Positions 46,992-57,504 of a stretch of 64,000 nt of DNA are shown here, piece after piece. The translations under genes were made by a program, and so were the position numbers. Numbering within the stretch: the first letter of the stretch is position 1; the number at the start of each line of letters is the position of its first letter. The notes under the pieces are model-generated. The model saw nothing but the letters and a program-made list of their open reading frames with translations, made no database searches and had not been told where the DNA came from. The stretch is from Myxococcales bacterium (GTDB lineage Bacteria; Myxococcota_A; Polyangia; Polyangiales; Polyangiaceae): the NCBI GenBank assembly GCA_016712525.1, contig JADJQX010000007.1:2418001-2482000 (forward strand). The letters are read 5' to 3'.

Positions 46992-47552
46992 CTAGCGCTT
47001 CGGCGGCGCCACGAGCTCTCGGCCGAGCACCTGCGCGATCGCCGCGACGAAGGTGTCGTCGAGGCCCGAGAGGCCGACGACCTTGGCGCCCGCGTCACGG
47101 AAGGCGAGCCCCTCGGCGGGCGACGAGGCGAGGCACGCGACGACGAGGTGAGGGTCGACGCTCGAGACCTCGCGCACGAGCACGACACGCGAGAAGCCGA
47201 GGGTGGTGCCGAGCACGAGCACGTCGGGGGAGCGCTCACGAAGCTCGACGAGGGCGCGCACCGGGGAAGGCTCGTGCCACACGTCGGCCACCTGAGCGAG
47301 CGCGCCGACGACCGAGGACGGCAGCGCACCGACGACCCCGACGAGCGGGAGCTCGCGCGAAATCGCCTTGGGTATCGGGAAGTTACGTTCCACGAGGAAC
47401 GCGACGAGGCACACGCGACGAAAGCGGAGCTGGCCCCCTGGGCTGCGCTCGTGGGCGATCGCGCCGCGCTTCACCCACGCGTGCACCGTGGTGAGATCGA
47501 CCCCGCAGAAGCGAGCGACGTCGGGCGCGGCGTAGAGCCGGCCGTGTTTCAC
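46992..47552 (-). CDS. MerR/excisionase-type HTH protein with receiver-like C-terminus
   Basis: 186 residues from GTG 47552. Residues ~5-55 are a winged HTH of the MerR/HTH_17 type (LYAAPDVARFCGVDLTTVHAWVKRGAIAHERSPGGQLRFRR). From ~75 the protein has an alternating beta/alpha layout like a response-regulator receiver (VGVVGALPSSV, PDVLVLGTTLG, HLVVACLASS, AGAKVVGLSGLDD), but the phospho-Asp and Lys are not obvious. Start overlaps the upstream Nudix stop by four bases. Target unknown. Confidence 0.75.
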   Translation of the reverse strand: MKHGRLYAAPDVARFCGVDLTTVHAWVKRGAIAHERSPGGQLRFRRVCLVAFLVERNFPIPKAISRELPLVGVVGALPSSVVGALAQVADVWHEPSPVRALVELRERSPDVLVLGTTLGFSRVVLVREVSSVDPHLVVACLASSPAEGLAFRDAGAKVVGLSGLDDTFVAAIAQVLGRELVAPPKR

Positions 47553-48424
47553 GTCGCGCTCGGCTTCGGGCCGTCCTCGGGAACGAACTTACCGTCGCGG
47601 AGCACGTACCGCGAGGCGCCCGGCACACGCGCCTCGGGCACGGTGTGCTCGGCGTCTCCCGGGAGCACGAGCGCGAGGGTCGTCCCGCCTTCGTGGGGGA
47701 CCTCGACGAGGCGCGGGCAGATCGGGAGGAGGCCCACGGTGGCCGCGACGGCGAGCGCGGCGTCGACGTTCGCCACGGGAGCGAGCAGCTCGAGGCACCT
47801 GTGGGTCGGCGGAGCGAGCGCGATCTCGCCGCGATCGAAGCGCGCGAGCACGGCGGCCGGAGTGGCCCAGAACGACGCGGTCGTCTCCCCGTCGTCGTGG
47901 GCGCCGGTCTGCCCCTCGGGCGCGCGGCAGAGGAAAAAACGCGTGTCGTAGCGGCGGGCTTCGGCCTCGGGCGTGACCCACCGCGCGAACGGATGGAGGG
48001 ACGACAGATCGACGACGAGCCCTCGTTCGCCGAGGAGGCTCGCGAACGACGCTCCGGCGGCGAGCCGCTCGCGGAGGGCGCCGAGCTCGGCGTCGGAGAG
48101 GGCTCCCTCGGAGAGCGGGAGCAGCGCGGCCTCCTCGAGGCTCTCGCGGAGGGCGGCCACGGCGAACGCGCGGAGCTCGTCGTCGTTCGTCGAGAACCCG
48201 TCGCGCGACGCTGGCAACCCGCGCGCGTGCGAGACGAGCTCGGGGCTCGCGTCGCCTGCGTCGACCTTGCCCCCCGGGAAGACCACGGCGCCGCCCAGGA
48301 ACCTGGACGCGGCGTTCCTGACCACGCAGAAGATCTCGAGCCCTTCGTCGCCGTCGCGGAGGAGGAGCAGCGTGGCGGCCGGGCGTGGCTCGGTGGGCGC
48401 GCGATCGAGCTTGAGGTCGAGCAT
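47549..48424 (-). CDS. Nudix hydrolase of the NUDT19-like group
   Basis: 291 residues. The Nudix box is split by an insertion: FPGGKVDAGD, then ~30 residues, then AVAALRESLEEAALL, as in the NUDT7/NUDT19-type CoA or acyl-CoA diphosphatases. ARWVTPEAEARRYDTRFFLC supports that group. The C-terminal ~80 residues form a separate small beta domain (TLALVLPGDAEHTVPEA, SRYVLRDGKFVP). Substrate inferred from family only. It is coupled to the HTH gene that follows. Confidence 0.82.
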   Translation of the reverse strand: MLDLKLDRAPTEPRPAATLLLLRDGDEGLEIFCVVRNAASRFLGGAVVFPGGKVDAGDASPELVSHARGLPASRDGFSTNDDELRAFAVAALRESLEEAALLPLSEGALSDAELGALRERLAAGASFASLLGERGLVVDLSSLHPFARWVTPEAEARRYDTRFFLCRAPEGQTGAHDDGETTASFWATPAAVLARFDRGEIALAPPTHRCLELLAPVANVDAALAVAATVGLLPICPRLVEVPHEGGTTLALVLPGDAEHTVPEARVPGASRYVLRDGKFVPEDGPKPSAT

Positions 48425-48468
48425 CGCTCGGACCCTACCAGCGCGCCCCCCGCACCTTCAACGCCGGC

Positions 48469-48816
48469 TCAGGAAATCGCGCGGCGGCAGTACTCGGTGA
48501 GGGCCATGTGCCCCTCGTGATCGATCGTGTCGAAGTGGAGCCCGAAGGTGGCGAACCCAAGCTTCGTCCTCCCCGCCCATCGCACGCGGCCCTCGGCCGA
48601 CACGATCTCCCCGTCGACGAAGAAGACGCTCGAGACCCGCTCGCCCGGCTTGAGGCCGAGGTGCGCGATCACACGGAGCCCGCCGGCGGAGACATCGAGC
48701 GCGGCGGCGTCCACGATGCGTCCACGCGCCGTGAGCGTCACCGTGCCCGAGAGCGGTGCGCGAACCTGAGCGCGGCGGTTCGCGGGGAGTGTCATGGGCA
48801 CGGTGGCGGCGTTCAT
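48469..48816 (-). CDS. PilZ-domain protein
   Basis: 115 residues from ATG 48816 (upstream ATG at 48909 would add a Trp/Cys-containing stretch not typical of the family). The c-di-GMP-binding signature is present: NRRAQVRAPLSG for the RxxxR motif and ALDVSAGGLRV for the D/NxSxxG motif. Such short single-domain PilZ proteins relay c-di-GMP to motility or secretion machinery in myxobacteria. Confidence 0.85.
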   Translation of the reverse strand: MNAATVPMTLPANRRAQVRAPLSGTVTLTARGRIVDAAALDVSAGGLRVIAHLGLKPGERVSSVFFVDGEIVSAEGRVRWAGRTKLGFATFGLHFDTIDHEGHMALTEYCRRAIS

Positions 48817-49081
48817 ACGCGGCCGTAAAGCAAGACTGCGGCCACCGGGATTTCTCGATGGATCGTACGACCACCACTCCGCATCGATGTTGTCGCACAT
48901 CATGCGCAAGAACAGGTTCGAGGCGCGTTAATAACGCATTTTCATAGGGTTAGCTCGCTACGCAAAGAGGTCACGGTGGGTGCCCTCGTGAGGTCACCCT
49001 CGCGCGTTTCGTCCCCACAAAGGAACGGCGCGCGAGCCACGTGGCCCGCGCGCCGAGAGGTGCCGGATGTCGCCCCCGAGG
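48817..49081. other. Intergenic gap, AT-rich part and no gene
   Basis: It lies between sucD and the PilZ gene, both on the minus strand. The stretch around 48925-48965 is markedly AT-rich for this window and probably holds the PilZ promoter; no consensus is certain. The sucCD terminator hairpin is at its right end. Confidence 0.4.
49026..49055 (-). terminator. Terminator hairpin of sucCD
   Basis: Two 15-base arms (49026-49040, 49041-49055) pair with a single A/C mismatch, so the hairpin has essentially no loop beyond the central CACGTG. It starts 26 bases after the sucD stop. A T-rich but broken tail (TTCCTTTG) follows on the minus strand. Confidence 0.65.
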
Positions 49082-49959
49082 CTACTTCTTCATCATCGCC
49101 ATGAGCGTCGAGGCCATCTCGCTCGGGTTCGGCGCGACCTTGCAGCCGGCGTCCTCGAGGGCGGCGATCTTGGCCGCGGCCGTGCCCTTGCCACCCGAGA
49201 TGATGGCGCCGGCGTGACCCATGCGCTTTCCGGGCGGGGCCGTGGTGCCGGCGATGAAGCCCGCGACGGGCTTCGTCACGTTCTTCTTGATGTACTCGGC
49301 CGCCGCCTCTTCCGCGCCGCCGCCGATCTCGCCAATCATGATGATGCCGTGCGTGTCGGGGTCTTTCTGGAAGAGCTCGAGGACGTCGATGAAGTCCATG
49401 CCCGCGACCGGGTCGCCGCCGATGCCGACGCACGTCGACTGGCCGACGCCCATGGCCGTGAGCTGGCCGACCGCTTCGTAGGTGAGCGTGCCCGACTTGG
49501 ACACGACGCCGATGTTGCCGGCCTTGTGGATGTGGCCGGGCATGATGCCGATCTTGCAGGCGCCGGGGGTGATGATGCCGGGGCAGTTCGGCCCGATGAG
49601 ACGCGTCTTGCCGGTGAGGCCCTCGAGCACGCGGCGGACCTTGAGCATGTCGATCGCCGGGATGCCCTCGGTGATGCAGACGACGAGCTCGAGGCCCGCG
49701 TCGAACGCCTCGAGGATCGCGTCGGCCGCGCCGGGGGGCGGCACGAAGATGACGCTGGCGTTCGCCTTCGTCTTCGCGACGGCCTCGGCCACCGTGTCGA
49801 ACACGGGGACCTTGCCCTCGAACGTCTCTCCGCCGCGCGTGGGGGTGACGCCCGCGACGACGTTGGTGCCGTAGTCGAGGCACTGCTTCGCGTGGAACGA
49901 GCCGGCGCCGCCGGTGATGCCCTGCACCAGAAGGCGCGTGTCTTTTCCGACCAGAATGC

Positions 49960-49963
<4 letters not shown>
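49082..49963 (-). CDS. sucD: Succinyl-CoA synthetase, alpha subunit
   Basis: 293 residues, normal length. The CoA-binding domain starts MSILVGKDTRLLVQGITGGAGSFH. The phospho-His loop is intact (TAPPGKRMGHAGAIISGGKGTAAAK, catalytic His in MGHAGA). VFVPPPGAADAI and GPNCPGIITPG are conserved. It catalyses the substrate-level phosphorylation of the TCA cycle with SucC; its start overlaps the sucC stop (ATGA). Confidence 0.97.
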
Positions 49964-51168
<1,205 letters not shown>

Positions 51169-51385
51169 TTTTGCTCTCCTCGAAGAGGCCGGTCCACGAC
51201 GCGGACGGCACCTCACTCCCGGCGGCCTGGCCACCTGTCGTCCGGGGCGTTCTTCGGGGCGAAGTCATACCCTGACCGCGCGGCGGTGTCGGCCATTTTC
51301 GACGCGCGCGAGCCGTTCGAGAGGCGCACCCCGACGCGTCACTCGCGTCGTAGGTACGGGACCTCACCTTGTGGTCGGAGGTACG

Positions 51386-53035
51386 TCAGCGGGGCGGCAG
51401 CGGGCTCACCGGGCCGAGGCGGAAGAGGCGGTCGTAGAAGGCCTCGCTGGAGAACGCGGCGCCCTCGCGGGCCATGGTCTCGCGGCGCAGGGCCTCGACC
51501 TCGCGCGCCCCCGCGAAGTAGCTCACGACCTGGAGCGGGATGCGGAGCGAGCGGAGCACCTGGCCCTCGCACCACCCGAGCGGCATGCCCGTCCACGTCG
51601 CGTAGTCCGCCGCGATCGCGCCGAGGCTCGCGCGCGAGCCGTGCACACGGAGATCCACGAGCACACGAGCGGCGCGGATGAGCTTCGAGACGACCGCGAG
51701 CAGGGCCTCCCGCGGGGTATAGAGCCCTTCGTCGAGCATGCGCTCCTCCGCGTGCACGGCGAACCCTTCGATCGCGAGCATGGCGCCGAAGTACCGGCTC
51801 TTCATGGCGACGTCGTCGGACGTGTGGAAAAAGCGGAGCGGCGCGCGAGTGTCGGCGAAGGCCTCCTGCCAGGCGAGGCTCTGGAGGTAGTGGCCGGGGT
51901 AGCCCTCGTGCACGGCGAGGTTCGCGGCGCCAGGGATCGAATGCGCCCCCGGATCGAGCGACACGAGCACGTGCCCCTTCGCGCCCCGCCGCAAGAGAGG
52001 CGCCGGCAGGTTCGTGATGCCCGCGCCCGGGAGGAGGCCGGGGAAGAGCTCGCGGAAGGAGAGCGCGTATCCCTCGGGCTCACGCACGATGCGGCGCGTG
52101 CGGCAGAGGTCCCGCGCGCGCTCCGTGGCGCGTTCGTAGAGCGGGAGGATCTCGTTCGCCGCGCGGGGCTTCATGGACCACGACGAGAGCGCGACCTTCG
52201 TGGCCTCGGCGAGCGTGCGCGGGGCCCCCTCCCCTTCGTCGGCCGACACCCGCGCGGCGGCAGAGACGAAACGATCCGCGAGCGCCGAGAGCTCTTCGCC
52301 CGCGTCGCGCTCGAGGTCCGCGAGCCACTTGGGATCACGCTCCCACTGGTCGTGCACGCGGCGCTCGTAGGCCTCGCGCTCGAGGCGCCCGCGCCCCTCT
52401 TCGGCCCGAAGCGCCCGGAGAGAGGCCTCGTGCTCCCGAGCCGCCTCGGAGGCGCGCTTGGCAAGCTCCACGGCGGAGGCGCTCTTCGCGAGGGGCCCGC
52501 CCGCCTCCTCACGGAGGGCCTCGAAATAGCGCGCCGCGCCCGGGAGCACCTCGTCGCAGAAGGTGGCGACGATCCGTGCATCTTGCACATGGCCGACGCG
52601 GCCCCGCTCTCGGAGCCGCGAGAGGCGCGCCGCGTACGCGTCGGGGACTTTGGCGAGCACCTGCTCGAGGGCACCCACGTCGTCGGGCGACTCGGCGTGC
52701 CGATGAAGATGGGCGACGAGCGCGTGAGGCCCGGCGCTCGGCTCGAGGGACCCGGCGTACGTGCCGTCCTCGAGATCACGCACGAGCGAGCGTGAGAGCC
52801 TGCGCATCGCCGAGACGTCGAGCGCGTCGTCGTCGTCGCGGGTGCCGACGGAGCACCCACCGAGGGACTCGACCACGCCCCTATGGAACGCGAGCCTGTC
52901 GCCGAGGCCGTGCTCGGTCTCGTCCGCGAACGCAGAGACCTCGAGGCCGAGCCACGCCGCGTCGTCCGGGTGGTGCGCGACGTGCCCGCGAAAGAGCCGC
53001 TCACGCACCGCTTCGACGCCGAATTCTTCCGTCAT
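51386..53035 (-). CDS. DUF885-family putative metallohydrolase
   Basis: 549 residues, cytoplasmic or without a recognisable signal peptide. The DUF885 family has an M2/M3-like gluzincin motif, here AVHEGYPGHYLQSLA (HExxxH-type, HEGYPGH), with EGFAVHAEERMLDEG downstream carrying the third ligand Glu. The N-terminal half is helical. Family members are thought to be peptidases or dehydratases; activity not established. Start overlaps the preceding lipoprotein's stop by four bases. Confidence 0.82.
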   Translation of the reverse strand: MTEEFGVEAVRERLFRGHVAHHPDDAAWLGLEVSAFADETEHGLGDRLAFHRGVVESLGGCSVGTRDDDDALDVSAMRRLSRSLVRDLEDGTYAGSLEPSAGPHALVAHLHRHAESPDDVGALEQVLAKVPDAYAARLSRLRERGRVGHVQDARIVATFCDEVLPGAARYFEALREEAGGPLAKSASAVELAKRASEAAREHEASLRALRAEEGRGRLEREAYERRVHDQWERDPKWLADLERDAGEELSALADRFVSAAARVSADEGEGAPRTLAEATKVALSSWSMKPRAANEILPLYERATERARDLCRTRRIVREPEGYALSFRELFPGLLPGAGITNLPAPLLRRGAKGHVLVSLDPGAHSIPGAANLAVHEGYPGHYLQSLAWQEAFADTRAPLRFFHTSDDVAMKSRYFGAMLAIEGFAVHAEERMLDEGLYTPREALLAVVSKLIRAARVLVDLRVHGSRASLGAIAADYATWTGMPLGWCEGQVLRSLRIPLQVVSYFAGAREVEALRRETMAREGAAFSSEAFYDRLFRLGPVSPLPPR

Positions 53036-55068
53036 TTCGGGACGTTGGTGCAGAACCCTCCGACACACTCGGCTTGGTCGCAGCAGTCGGCTTTGCTCCC
53101 GCAGCGCTCGCCCGTGCGCGCGCACCCGGCGGGCTTCTGGCAGACGAGGCCGCCTGCGTCCCCGGCGCGGCAGAACCCGTCGCAGCAGTCGTACCCGTTC
53201 TCGCACGTGTCGCCGAGCGGCTTGCACGGAGGCACCGAGAACTGCGGGCGCTCGTTGGTCGCGTCGGTCTCTTGGCCGGCGATGTAGAACGCCGGGTGGC
53301 TCGGGTCGGTCGAGGCCGTGGGGTTCAGATCGACCGCGGTGATCCACATCTGGCGGTTCGAGCCCGTGTACTTGTGGCCGTAGGGGCGCTCGGCGTAGAA
53401 CGCGAGCCAGTAGTAGCCGCCCGCGGCCACGGGGTGGAAGCTCGGGCCCCAGTTGCGATCCGTCGTCGCGAGCGCGCCCGCGCCATTCGCGCGATCGAGC
53501 CGCACCTGCCCTGCCCCGTCGGCGCCCGCGATCCAGAGCTCGCCGCGCGAGTCGGCGTCGGACCCGCGGGATTTGTTGGCCCGCATGAACGCGAGGTACT
53601 TCGAGTCGGGGGTGAAGGTCGGGTAGGTCGCGACCGGGTAGGTGGCGTTCGCGTCGATGATCTTCTTCGTGTCGCGGAAGCCGGGCGTCGCCCCGAGCGA
53701 GACCTTGCTCGTCCAGAGCGTCGCCGCGGTGTAGGAGAGCCCGTTTCCGGCCGTGCGCACGCCGTACGCGATGGTGGTGCCGTCAGGGCTCCACACCGGG
53801 TGGCTCAGGCCTCCGGGCGTGTTGATCGGGAGGCTCAGCGTGGCCAGCACGGCGTCGCTCGTGGCCGTCGAGAGGCGGAGCTCGGAGGGGCTGTCGGTGC
53901 CGAACGTGTCGCTGTTCCAGTGGCGCCAGATCACGTACGCGCCGTCGGGAGAGATGGCCTGGAAGCCCGACGCGGCCGTGCTCTGGTAGAGCTTCGCGCC
54001 GGTGCGTGCGTCCCAGACGGCCCACGGGCTCGCGCCGCCGTTGATGCTGCCGACGATGCGGCTCCCGTCTTTCGACACCGAGTGACAGGCGATGCACTGC
54101 TCGCCGGCGACCTGCGTGGCGTTCGAGGGAGTGCCGCCGGGCTCGATGCGGCGGAGGAAGGTGCCCCCGGCCTGATCGACGAGACGTGTATAATACACGG
54201 TGCCCTTGAGGTTCGCGCCGGCGACGCGCACCTGGAACGTGCGAGGGAGGTAGGCCTTGCCGCCGTCGAAGCGCTGCACGGAGACGTCGACCACGCCCTC
54301 GGTCGAGTCGGTGAGCTTGGCCCACGCGTCGACCGGGAGCTTCGGGAAGGCGTACTCGCCGTTCGCGCTCGCGACGGTGGCGTACGCCGTGTACTCGAAC
54401 GTGGCGCTCTTCGCCTGGATCTTGAAGAAGCCGTTCGCGCCGCCGCCGGTCCACTGGAAGAGCGGGCCCGGGAGCCCGCGCGGGAAGACCGTGCCCGCGT
54501 ACGGGTACACCACGGTGAGCGAAGGGTCCGTGTCGGTCGCGGTCGCGAACGCGGCGGACTGCACGGCCGAGGGAACCTCGCCGGCGTTCATGCGGAGCCT
54601 CACGGTCGCCTTGGTCTTCGCGGTGAGACCGAAGGCCTTCACCACGACCTCGCCCGTGCCGCCCACGAAGCCCGTGGGCGTGAGCACGTCGTCGACGAAG
54701 CTTGCCACGTCGAACCGAGAGAACGACCACACCCCCGTGACCTTGTCGACGACCTTCCCGTCGACCGTGACCCCTTGCGCCTTGAACGGGAGCGTCGGGT
54801 TCGTCTGGCCGACGTCGACGCCGAGGGTGGCGTCTTGCGGGACGATCGTGAGCTCCTTCAGCTTGACCTCGCCGGGGACCTCCGCGTCGAAGAACCCGGG
54901 CGGGGTCGCGTCTTGCGGCGTCGTTCCCGTGGGCTTCGGCTCGGGCGCGGCGTCGAAGTCCGAACGAGGCTCGGACGAGCCGCACGCGACGAGCTCCGAC
55001 GAGCCCAAGATCGCCGCCGTCGAGATGCCCGCGAGGAGGAAGAGCGTGCGCAAGCGAAGTGCGTTCAT
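53032..55068 (-). CDS. PD40-repeat lipoprotein with a CxxCH motif and Cys-rich tail
   Basis: 678 residues. Lipobox at SSELVAC (Cys ~29), Asp/Pro linker, then Ig-like beta domain (~60-200: LKELTIVPQDATLGVDVGQ). Residues ~330-620 hold TolB/PD40-like propeller repeats (SPDGAYVIWRHWN, HPVWSPDGTTIAYGVRTAG, FTPDSKYLAFMRANK). Before them is CIACHSVSKDGS, a haem-c-like CxxCH in a cytochrome-like setting. The last ~55 residues contain two Cys knots of the GDxCxNGYDCCDGFC and GxRCGSKADCCDQAEC kind. Translation is coupled to the DUF885 gene. Confidence 0.8.
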   Translation of the reverse strand: MNALRLRTLFLLAGISTAAILGSSELVACGSSEPRSDFDAAPEPKPTGTTPQDATPPGFFDAEVPGEVKLKELTIVPQDATLGVDVGQTNPTLPFKAQGVTVDGKVVDKVTGVWSFSRFDVASFVDDVLTPTGFVGGTGEVVVKAFGLTAKTKATVRLRMNAGEVPSAVQSAAFATATDTDPSLTVVYPYAGTVFPRGLPGPLFQWTGGGANGFFKIQAKSATFEYTAYATVASANGEYAFPKLPVDAWAKLTDSTEGVVDVSVQRFDGGKAYLPRTFQVRVAGANLKGTVYYTRLVDQAGGTFLRRIEPGGTPSNATQVAGEQCIACHSVSKDGSRIVGSINGGASPWAVWDARTGAKLYQSTAASGFQAISPDGAYVIWRHWNSDTFGTDSPSELRLSTATSDAVLATLSLPINTPGGLSHPVWSPDGTTIAYGVRTAGNGLSYTAATLWTSKVSLGATPGFRDTKKIIDANATYPVATYPTFTPDSKYLAFMRANKSRGSDADSRGELWIAGADGAGQVRLDRANGAGALATTDRNWGPSFHPVAAGGYYWLAFYAERPYGHKYTGSNRQMWITAVDLNPTASTDPSHPAFYIAGQETDATNERPQFSVPPCKPLGDTCENGYDCCDGFCRAGDAGGLVCQKPAGCARTGERCGSKADCCDQAECVGGFCTNVPK

Positions 55069-55191
55069 GGGCTCGATCGTAACCCATTTCTCGGTCCGCG
55101 CTCTCGAGCCGCCGCCACGGCAAGACCGCGCGGAAGGCTCACCGCGAAGCGCGCTGCGCGCCACCGTGCGTCACGCCCCTCGCGCTCCGAT

Positions 55192-55845
55192 TCAGAACGC
55201 GAGCACCCAGAGGCCTTCTTTGGCGTCGGCGTGGGCCTTCGCCTTGGCCCCGAGCGCGCGCGCGGTCTCGGCGAGGATGGGCCGCGCCTTCGCCCAGTCG
55301 CCGTCGCTCTCGAGCTCGCGCACGAAGGCCGAGTGCTTCCCCCACCGCGCTTTGGCCACGGCGAGATCGGTGGCCGACAGGAGCGACATGGCCATCTCGG
55401 TGAGCTCGTGCGCGAGGCCCTCGAGCTCCTTCGGGGAGAGCAGGCGCGGCGACGTGAGGTCGAAGCCCGGATGCACCTTCGTGAAGGCCGGATGGAACAG
55501 GGTGATCGACGCGACCCCCACGCTCTCCGACATTTGGCTAGGTGCGCGAAACTTCGGGTCTTTCGGGTCGTCGCCGGGGCGCGCGGGGCGGAGCTCGACG
55601 CAGTCGCGGCGGATGCCTCGGCGGAGAGAGAGGCTCTTCAGGCTGTCGTCGAACGAGGTCTGCGCTTTGTCGGAGGCCTCGCTCGATGCGTCGAGCGGGT
55701 CCTTCTCGAGGGCGGGGAGAGGCGCGCTCGGGCCGCCCGACGCGTCGACCGAAGGAGGCGGCTCGACGGGGCCGTCGCAGGCCCGCGCGCAGGCCGCGAG
55801 CCCGAGACCGAAGAGAGCGGCGAGCGCGGTGTGGCGAGCCCTCAC
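55192..55845 (-). CDS. Lipoprotein of unknown function
   Basis: 217 residues from GTG 55845, which overlaps the stop of the HtrA gene (GTGA). Lipobox GLGLAAC (Cys ~19), then a Pro/Ser/Asp linker to ~60. The rest is mainly helical (PKELEGLAHELTEMAMSLLSATDLAVAKARWGKHSAFVREL, AETARALGAKAKAHADAKEG). Coupling to the HtrA-like protease suggests an adaptor or substrate; no family recognised. Confidence 0.72.
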   Translation of the reverse strand: MRARHTALAALFGLGLAACARACDGPVEPPPSVDASGGPSAPLPALEKDPLDASSEASDKAQTSFDDSLKSLSLRRGIRRDCVELRPARPGDDPKDPKFRAPSQMSESVGVASITLFHPAFTKVHPGFDLTSPRLLSPKELEGLAHELTEMAMSLLSATDLAVAKARWGKHSAFVRELESDGDWAKARPILAETARALGAKAKAHADAKEGLWVLAF

Positions 55846-56987
55846 GGGAGCACGATCACGTCGGCCTTGAGGGACATGGGCTTCTCGTCCCGAAGGATGC
55901 CCACCTCGACTTTGTCGCCCGCCTTCTTCGTGTCGAGGGCGTTGTAGAGATCGTCGAACGACTCGACCTTCTGGCCGCCGACCGACACGATCACGTCGCC
56001 CAGGGCGAGGCCACGGGCGGTGCGCGTGAGGCCCCGGAAGCCGGCTTTTTCGGCCGACGAGCCCGCGGGCACGTTCACGACGACCACGCCGTGGATGCCG
56101 AAGCGGCGCTCGAGGCGCTGCGCCGGGTCGATGCCGATGCCGAGCCCGAGCTGCTCGGCCTTGCCGCTCTTGATGATCTGCGGCACGACGCGCGCGATGG
56201 TGCGGACCGGGACGGCGAACCCGATGCCGGCCGAGGAGCCCGACTTCGAGAAGATCATCGTGTTCATGCCGATGAGCTGGCCCTGCGAGTCGAGGAGGGG
56301 GCCGCCGGAGTTGCCGGGGTTGATGGCCGCGTCCGTCTGGATCATGTCGCGGATGGTGACGCCGCCGATGCCTTGGACCTGGCGGCCGAGGGCGCTCACG
56401 ATGCCGGTGGTGAGGGTGTGATCGAGCCCGAACGGGTTGCCGATGGCGATCGTCTTTTGGCCCACCTCGAGGTCGGCGTGGGCCTGCACCTTCACGGGGC
56501 GGAGCAGGTTCGCGGGCGCTTGGACCTTGAGGACGGCGATGTCTTTCTTGGGCTCGACGCCGACGACCTTCGCGTCGAAGCGCTCTTGGCCTTGGAAGGT
56601 GACGGTGAGCGACTCGGCCCCTTGGACGACGTGGAAGTTCGTGACGACGTGGCCCTGATCGTCCCACACGAAGCCCGAGCCCGAGCCGGCCGGCACCTCT
56701 TGTTCGCCACCCAAAAAATCAGTCACGGTACGGGTTTGCGTGACGAAGACGGTCGACGGGGAGGCGTCCTTGAAGACGGCGATGGTGTTGCGTTCGTCTT
56801 CGATGCGGGCCCCGGGAGAGAGGGGGGTGACCGGCTGGGCGCTCGCGCTCTGAGCGGGCTGGACGACGGGGGTCTTCGCGGCGTCGGGGGTGGGCGTCGG
56901 CCCGCCACGACACGCGCCGAGCACGAGAGAGAGGCCGAGTGCGAGAGCCTGCGCGCCCACGAGCGCACCGAACGAAGAGCGGTTCAT
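55842..56987 (-). CDS. HtrA/DegP-type serine protease lipoprotein with PDZ domain
   Basis: 381 residues. Lipobox LVLGAC (Cys26). The trypsin-like catalytic triad is complete: His119 in VVTNFHVV, Asp149 in KKDIAVLK, Ser227 in INPGNSGGPL. AIGNPFGL and GIVSALGR are typical. A single PDZ domain (about 285-375) contains GVVVVNVPAGSSAEKAGFRG and LGDVIVSVGGQKVESFDDLYNAL. It acts on misfolded envelope proteins; the lipid anchor places it at a membrane. Ribosome site GAGG nine bases upstream. Confidence 0.94.
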   Translation of the reverse strand: MNRSSFGALVGAQALALGLSLVLGACRGGPTPTPDAAKTPVVQPAQSASAQPVTPLSPGARIEDERNTIAVFKDASPSTVFVTQTRTVTDFLGGEQEVPAGSGSGFVWDDQGHVVTNFHVVQGAESLTVTFQGQERFDAKVVGVEPKKDIAVLKVQAPANLLRPVKVQAHADLEVGQKTIAIGNPFGLDHTLTTGIVSALGRQVQGIGGVTIRDMIQTDAAINPGNSGGPLLDSQGQLIGMNTMIFSKSGSSAGIGFAVPVRTIARVVPQIIKSGKAEQLGLGIGIDPAQRLERRFGIHGVVVVNVPAGSSAEKAGFRGLTRTARGLALGDVIVSVGGQKVESFDDLYNALDTKKAGDKVEVGILRDEKPMSLKADVIVLP

Positions 56988-57075
56988 CGTATGTGTCCTC
57001 TTACCAAGAAACGGGCCGTTTCAGGGGGCGAACCCGGTGGGAGGGGTGGCTATTCCTGGGGCGACGAGCGCCGTG

Positions 57076-57504
57076 TCATTCGACGGGGCTCCTGCGGGTG
57101 GCCTTCTTGCGGCTCGCGGCGGCCTTGTCGGACAGGCGGCGCCGCACGGCCCCGCGCGAGGGCTTCGTGGGCTTCCGGGGGACCTCGCGGGCGAGCGCCG
57201 CGGCGAGCCAGAGCCTGAGCTTTTCGCGGGCGTCGGCGAGGTTTTTGGCGCGATCACGCGTCTTTTGGCTCGTGACGGCGATGCGGCCTTCGGCGTCGAT
57301 TTTGGTGGCGAGCCGCTCGCGGAGGCGGGCGCGGGCCTCTTCGTCGAGGGCGGGATCGGACTCGAACGCGTACCGGAGGTCGATCTTGGTCTCGACCTTG
57401 TTCACGTTCTGGCCGCCCGGCCCCGACGCGCGCGCGGACGCCCACGTGATGCAGGCGCCCGAGGCGGTGAGCGTGGGCGAGACGGGGAGATCGTCTTTGG
57501 CCAC
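57076..57504 (-). CDS. arfB: Ribosome-rescue peptidyl-tRNA hydrolase ArfB
   Basis: 142 residues from GTG 57504. The catalytic GGQ is in RASGPGGQNVNKVETKIDLRY. IAVTSQKTRDRAKNLADAREKL follows, and the Lys/Arg-rich tail (RKPTKPSRGAVRRRLSDKAAASRKKATRR) that enters the mRNA channel of stalled ribosomes is present; that separates it from release factors. It overlaps the upstream EI24-type gene by one base (TAGTG). Confidence 0.92.
   Translation of the reverse strand: MAKDDLPVSPTLTASGACITWASARASGPGGQNVNKVETKIDLRYAFESDPALDEEARARLRERLATKIDAEGRIAVTSQKTRDRAKNLADAREKLRLWLAAALAREVPRKPTKPSRGAVRRRLSDKAAASRKKATRRSPVE

Noticed and set aside
52576..55947. Plus-strand open frame of 1123 codons across four minus-strand genes
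   Set aside because: It crosses several real genes antisense and is a composition artefact.
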